DNA of 8,873 bases, taken from NCBI GenBank assembly GCA_913055135.1, contig CAJXJV010000043.1:1-8873 (forward strand). Direction: 5' to 3'. Source of the DNA: an uncultured Desulfurobacterium sp. (GTDB taxonomy: Bacteria > Aquificota > Aquificia > Desulfurobacteriales > Desulfurobacteriaceae). A model generated the notes under the pieces. It was not told the DNA's origin, ran no database searches, and worked only from the letters and a program-made list of their open reading frames with translations. The translations under genes were made by a program, and so were the position numbers. Below, piece by piece: positions 7,182 through 8,873 of this stretch; positions within the stretch are counted from its first letter, which is position 1, and each line of letters begins with the position of its first letter.

Positions 7182-7186
7182 AGGAG
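7182..7186 (+). promoter_or_regulatory. Ribosome binding site that fixes a TTG start
   Basis: AGGAG ends 7 bases before the TTG at 7194. An in-frame TAA at 7176-7178 prevents any earlier start, and the first in-frame ATG (7353) would remove the first membrane helix, so TTG 7194 is the best start. The in-frame TTG at 7200 is less well spaced. Confidence 0.7.
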
Positions 7187-7193
7187 TGCTAAG

Positions 7194-8873
7194 TTGGGTT
7201 TGGAGGTTGTTAATTTCCTCAGGAGAAAGAATGTCAATAGACTCTTCGCACTTGTCAATTTAGGTATTACGGTTCTTTTGGCTTTTCCAATCCTTGGAGA
7301 GGTTGTCTTCAATTATTTATCTGGAAATATAGAACTTAGCCAGGTATGGCGCATGTTACTCCTCTACTACACGATTCCTGGAGTTATTCAGGTTGTTGTT
7401 TCTTTTCTTATCTACTACGAAAACTCTCCTAAATTCAGCAAACTTGTTTTCTTAGCCCCGATAGTCGCTACAGTAATTAACATTGTATTTGACACAAAGG
7501 TTGTTTTTATAACGGAAACTTACTTCATAATCCTTAACTTCTTCTACATTGTTTTCTACGGCTGGAATAACTTCCTTATTGCGGTTTATCTTGTATATTT
7601 AAGTCTGGTCATGTTTAGTTCACCAGCCAATCTAAGGGAACATGAGTCAATTTTCTTTGATGTTTCTTTAATTTTTGCACTTCTTTTCTCAACTATGTCG
7701 GGTATATTCGTGAATACGATTTTGAAGTTTCTTGAAACTCAGGTTTTGGTAAGAGAAATCCAGAAAAATCCAGGAATGGACATCCTAAAGGAAAACCTCT
7801 TAAAACTTACGTCTTACTTAGGGATTGGGTTCCTTGAAATTAATAGTGATGTTGATGAGCTGAAGTTAAGTATAGGAAATCCCTCAAAAGAATATCAGGA
7901 ATTCAGCTTAGGAGCTCTGAGAATAAAGGTTAAAAAACCGAAGAAATTGTTGTACAGGAAAATAATTGTTCCCTCTATGGTGAGTCTCTTAGTTCCCGTT
8001 CTTATTAATATGAGACAGTTAATTCAAGAAAGAAGAAGAGCAAAGGAGTTAATAAAAATCTTTACAAGAACGATAGAATTAAGAGATCCTTATACCAGGG
8101 GACACTCTGATAATGTTGCTTACTATGCTCTTGAAATAGGAAAAGCTCTTGGGCTAAGTAAATCTGAACAGGAAAATCTTAAGATTGCTGCCCTTCTTCA
8201 CGATGTTGGAAAAATTGTTATTCCTGATAAGATATTGCTTAAACCGCTTCCTCTAACTAAGGAAGAGTTTGAAATCATTAAGCTTCATACTACGGTTGGT
8301 TACTCTCTATTGAACAGTATAAGGGGAATGTCACACATTGCTAAGGTGGTGAAACACCATCATGAAAAATGGGATGGTTCTGGTTATCCTGATGGATTGA
8401 AAGGAGAAGAGATACCCTACCTTTCTAGAATTTTGGCAATTGCTGATGTTTTCGATGCATTAACATCGGAAAGACCTTATAGAGTTGCCCTTTCAAAAGA
8501 AGAAGCTTTCAAAATTATGGAGGAGAATAAGAAGAATTTTGATCCGGAAATATTTCCTATTGCGAAAGAAGTCCTTGAGAAAATTCCCCTTTCCAGAGGT
8601 TATAGAGTGAATTTTCTGGAGGCAGAAATTCTTGACAGAATAAGAAAGTTAAGTTCTGGAAGTAACATTGTATTGGGAAACTCTTTTCCAGAGAAGCCTT
8701 GTATCTTGCTGGTTAGTGCTGAAAATATTGATCCTATGGGGTTCATAAAGAACACTATTTCTCAGTTTCTGGATACTTCTTGGTTCCACATGGTTGAAGT
8801 ATATGAAGGAAAGTTCCTGGTTGTATCTGATTCAAAGGACATAGATTATATTTATTCCTACTTTGATCGTCCT
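7194..8873 (+). CDS. Membrane-bound HD-GYP phosphodiesterase-like protein, 3' end outside window
   Basis: Likely cyclic-di-GMP phosphodiesterase with a membrane sensor. 560 codons are present with no stop. N-terminus: about six hydrophobic helices (roughly 17-39, 53-75, 84-99, 103-122, 126-142, 154-177) with only short loops. Residues about 180-285 form a soluble region I cannot assign firmly; its size and place suggest a degenerate GAF-like domain. The HD-GYP domain (about 290-455) is complete: ELRDPYTRGH (Glu295, His304), LHDVGK (His336, Asp337), KLHTTVG (His365), HHHEKWDGSGYP (His388-390; Gly397-Tyr398-Pro399), IADVFDALTSERPYR (Asp418, Asp421). All expected metal ligands appear present, so an active enzyme is likely. 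Past about 455 comes at least 100 residues of unknown type, cut by the window edge. It starts at TTG behind AGGAG and diverges from trpF. Substrate and input signal are unknown. Confidence 0.9.
   Translation, partial: MGLEVVNFLRRKNVNRLFALVNLGITVLLAFPILGEVVFNYLSGNIELSQVWRMLLLYYTIPGVIQVVVSFLIYYENSPKFSKLVFLAPIVATVINIVFDTKVVFITETYFIILNFFYIVFYGWNNFLIAVYLVYLSLVMFSSPANLREHESIFFDVSLIFALLFSTMSGIFVNTILKFLETQVLVREIQKNPGMDILKENLLKLTSYLGIGFLEINSDVDELKLSIGNPSKEYQEFSLGALRIKVKKPKKLLYRKIIVPSMVSLLVPVLINMRQLIQERRRAKELIKIFTRTIELRDPYTRGHSDNVAYYALEIGKALGLSKSEQENLKIAALLHDVGKIVIPDKILLKPLPLTKEEFEIIKLHTTVGYSLLNSIRGMSHIAKVVKHHHEKWDGSGYPDGLKGEEIPYLSRILAIADVFDALTSERPYRVALSKEEAFKIMEENKKNFDPEIFPIAKEVLEKIPLSRGYRVNFLEAEILDRIRKLSSGSNIVLGNSFPEKPCILLVSAENIDPMGFIKNTISQFLDTSWFHMVEVYEGKFLVVSDSKDIDYIYSYFDRP

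Noticed and set aside
1..8873. Undescribed defence system, CRISPR, prophage or mobile element
   Set aside because: A nuclease gene and a membrane signalling gene are present, but the neighbours are housekeeping genes. There are no transposase, integrase, terminal repeats, spaced direct repeats or compositional break that I can see.

Overview
The window looks like ordinary chromosome from a thermophilic bacterium, most likely of the Aquificota (a Desulfurobacterium/Thermovibrio-like or Aquifex-like lineage). This rests on three things. The TyrA fragment closely resembles what I remember of the Aquifex aeolicus enzyme, arginine is written mostly as AGA/AGG, and the proteins are rich in Lys, Glu and Arg. 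This is an inference from reading, not a database match.

Layout. From 1 to 5818 every gene is on the + strand and tightly packed: the 3' part of tyrA (prephenate dehydrogenase), an AddB-like PD-(D/E)XK nuclease protein that starts directly after the tyrA stop, a tonB gene overlapping it by 13 bases, then aspS (aspartyl-tRNA synthetase) with its own possible promoter. A GC-rich hairpin follows aspS. From 5903 to 7089 the - strand carries a Dps-like 'thioferritin' (DPSL) with its own promoter and, upstream of it, trpF (phosphoribosylanthranilate isomerase). A 104-base AT-rich region with overlapping divergent promoter candidates separates trpF from the last gene. That gene, 7194 to the window end on +, starts with TTG and encodes a multi-pass membrane HD-GYP protein whose 3' end is missing.

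Function. tyrA and trpF belong to aromatic amino acid synthesis (Tyr and Trp branches) but are not clustered with other aro/trp genes. AspRS carries the His/Gly pair associated with non-discriminating enzymes, which would imply indirect Asn-tRNA synthesis. TonB is the energy-coupling arm for outer-membrane uptake, so the cell should have an outer membrane; exbB/exbD are not here. DPSL points to iron and peroxide handling. HD-GYP points to cyclic-di-GMP breakdown driven by a membrane sensor.

I found no clear undescribed multi-gene system, CRISPR array, mobile element or RNA gene. The most unusual points are the AddB-like protein that has lost its ATP-binding motifs and iron-sulfur cysteines but kept a complete nuclease site, the Lys/Glu-rich TonB linker coded by a 61-base pure purine run, the DPSL ferritin, and the HD-GYP protein with an unassigned middle region and C-terminal extension.
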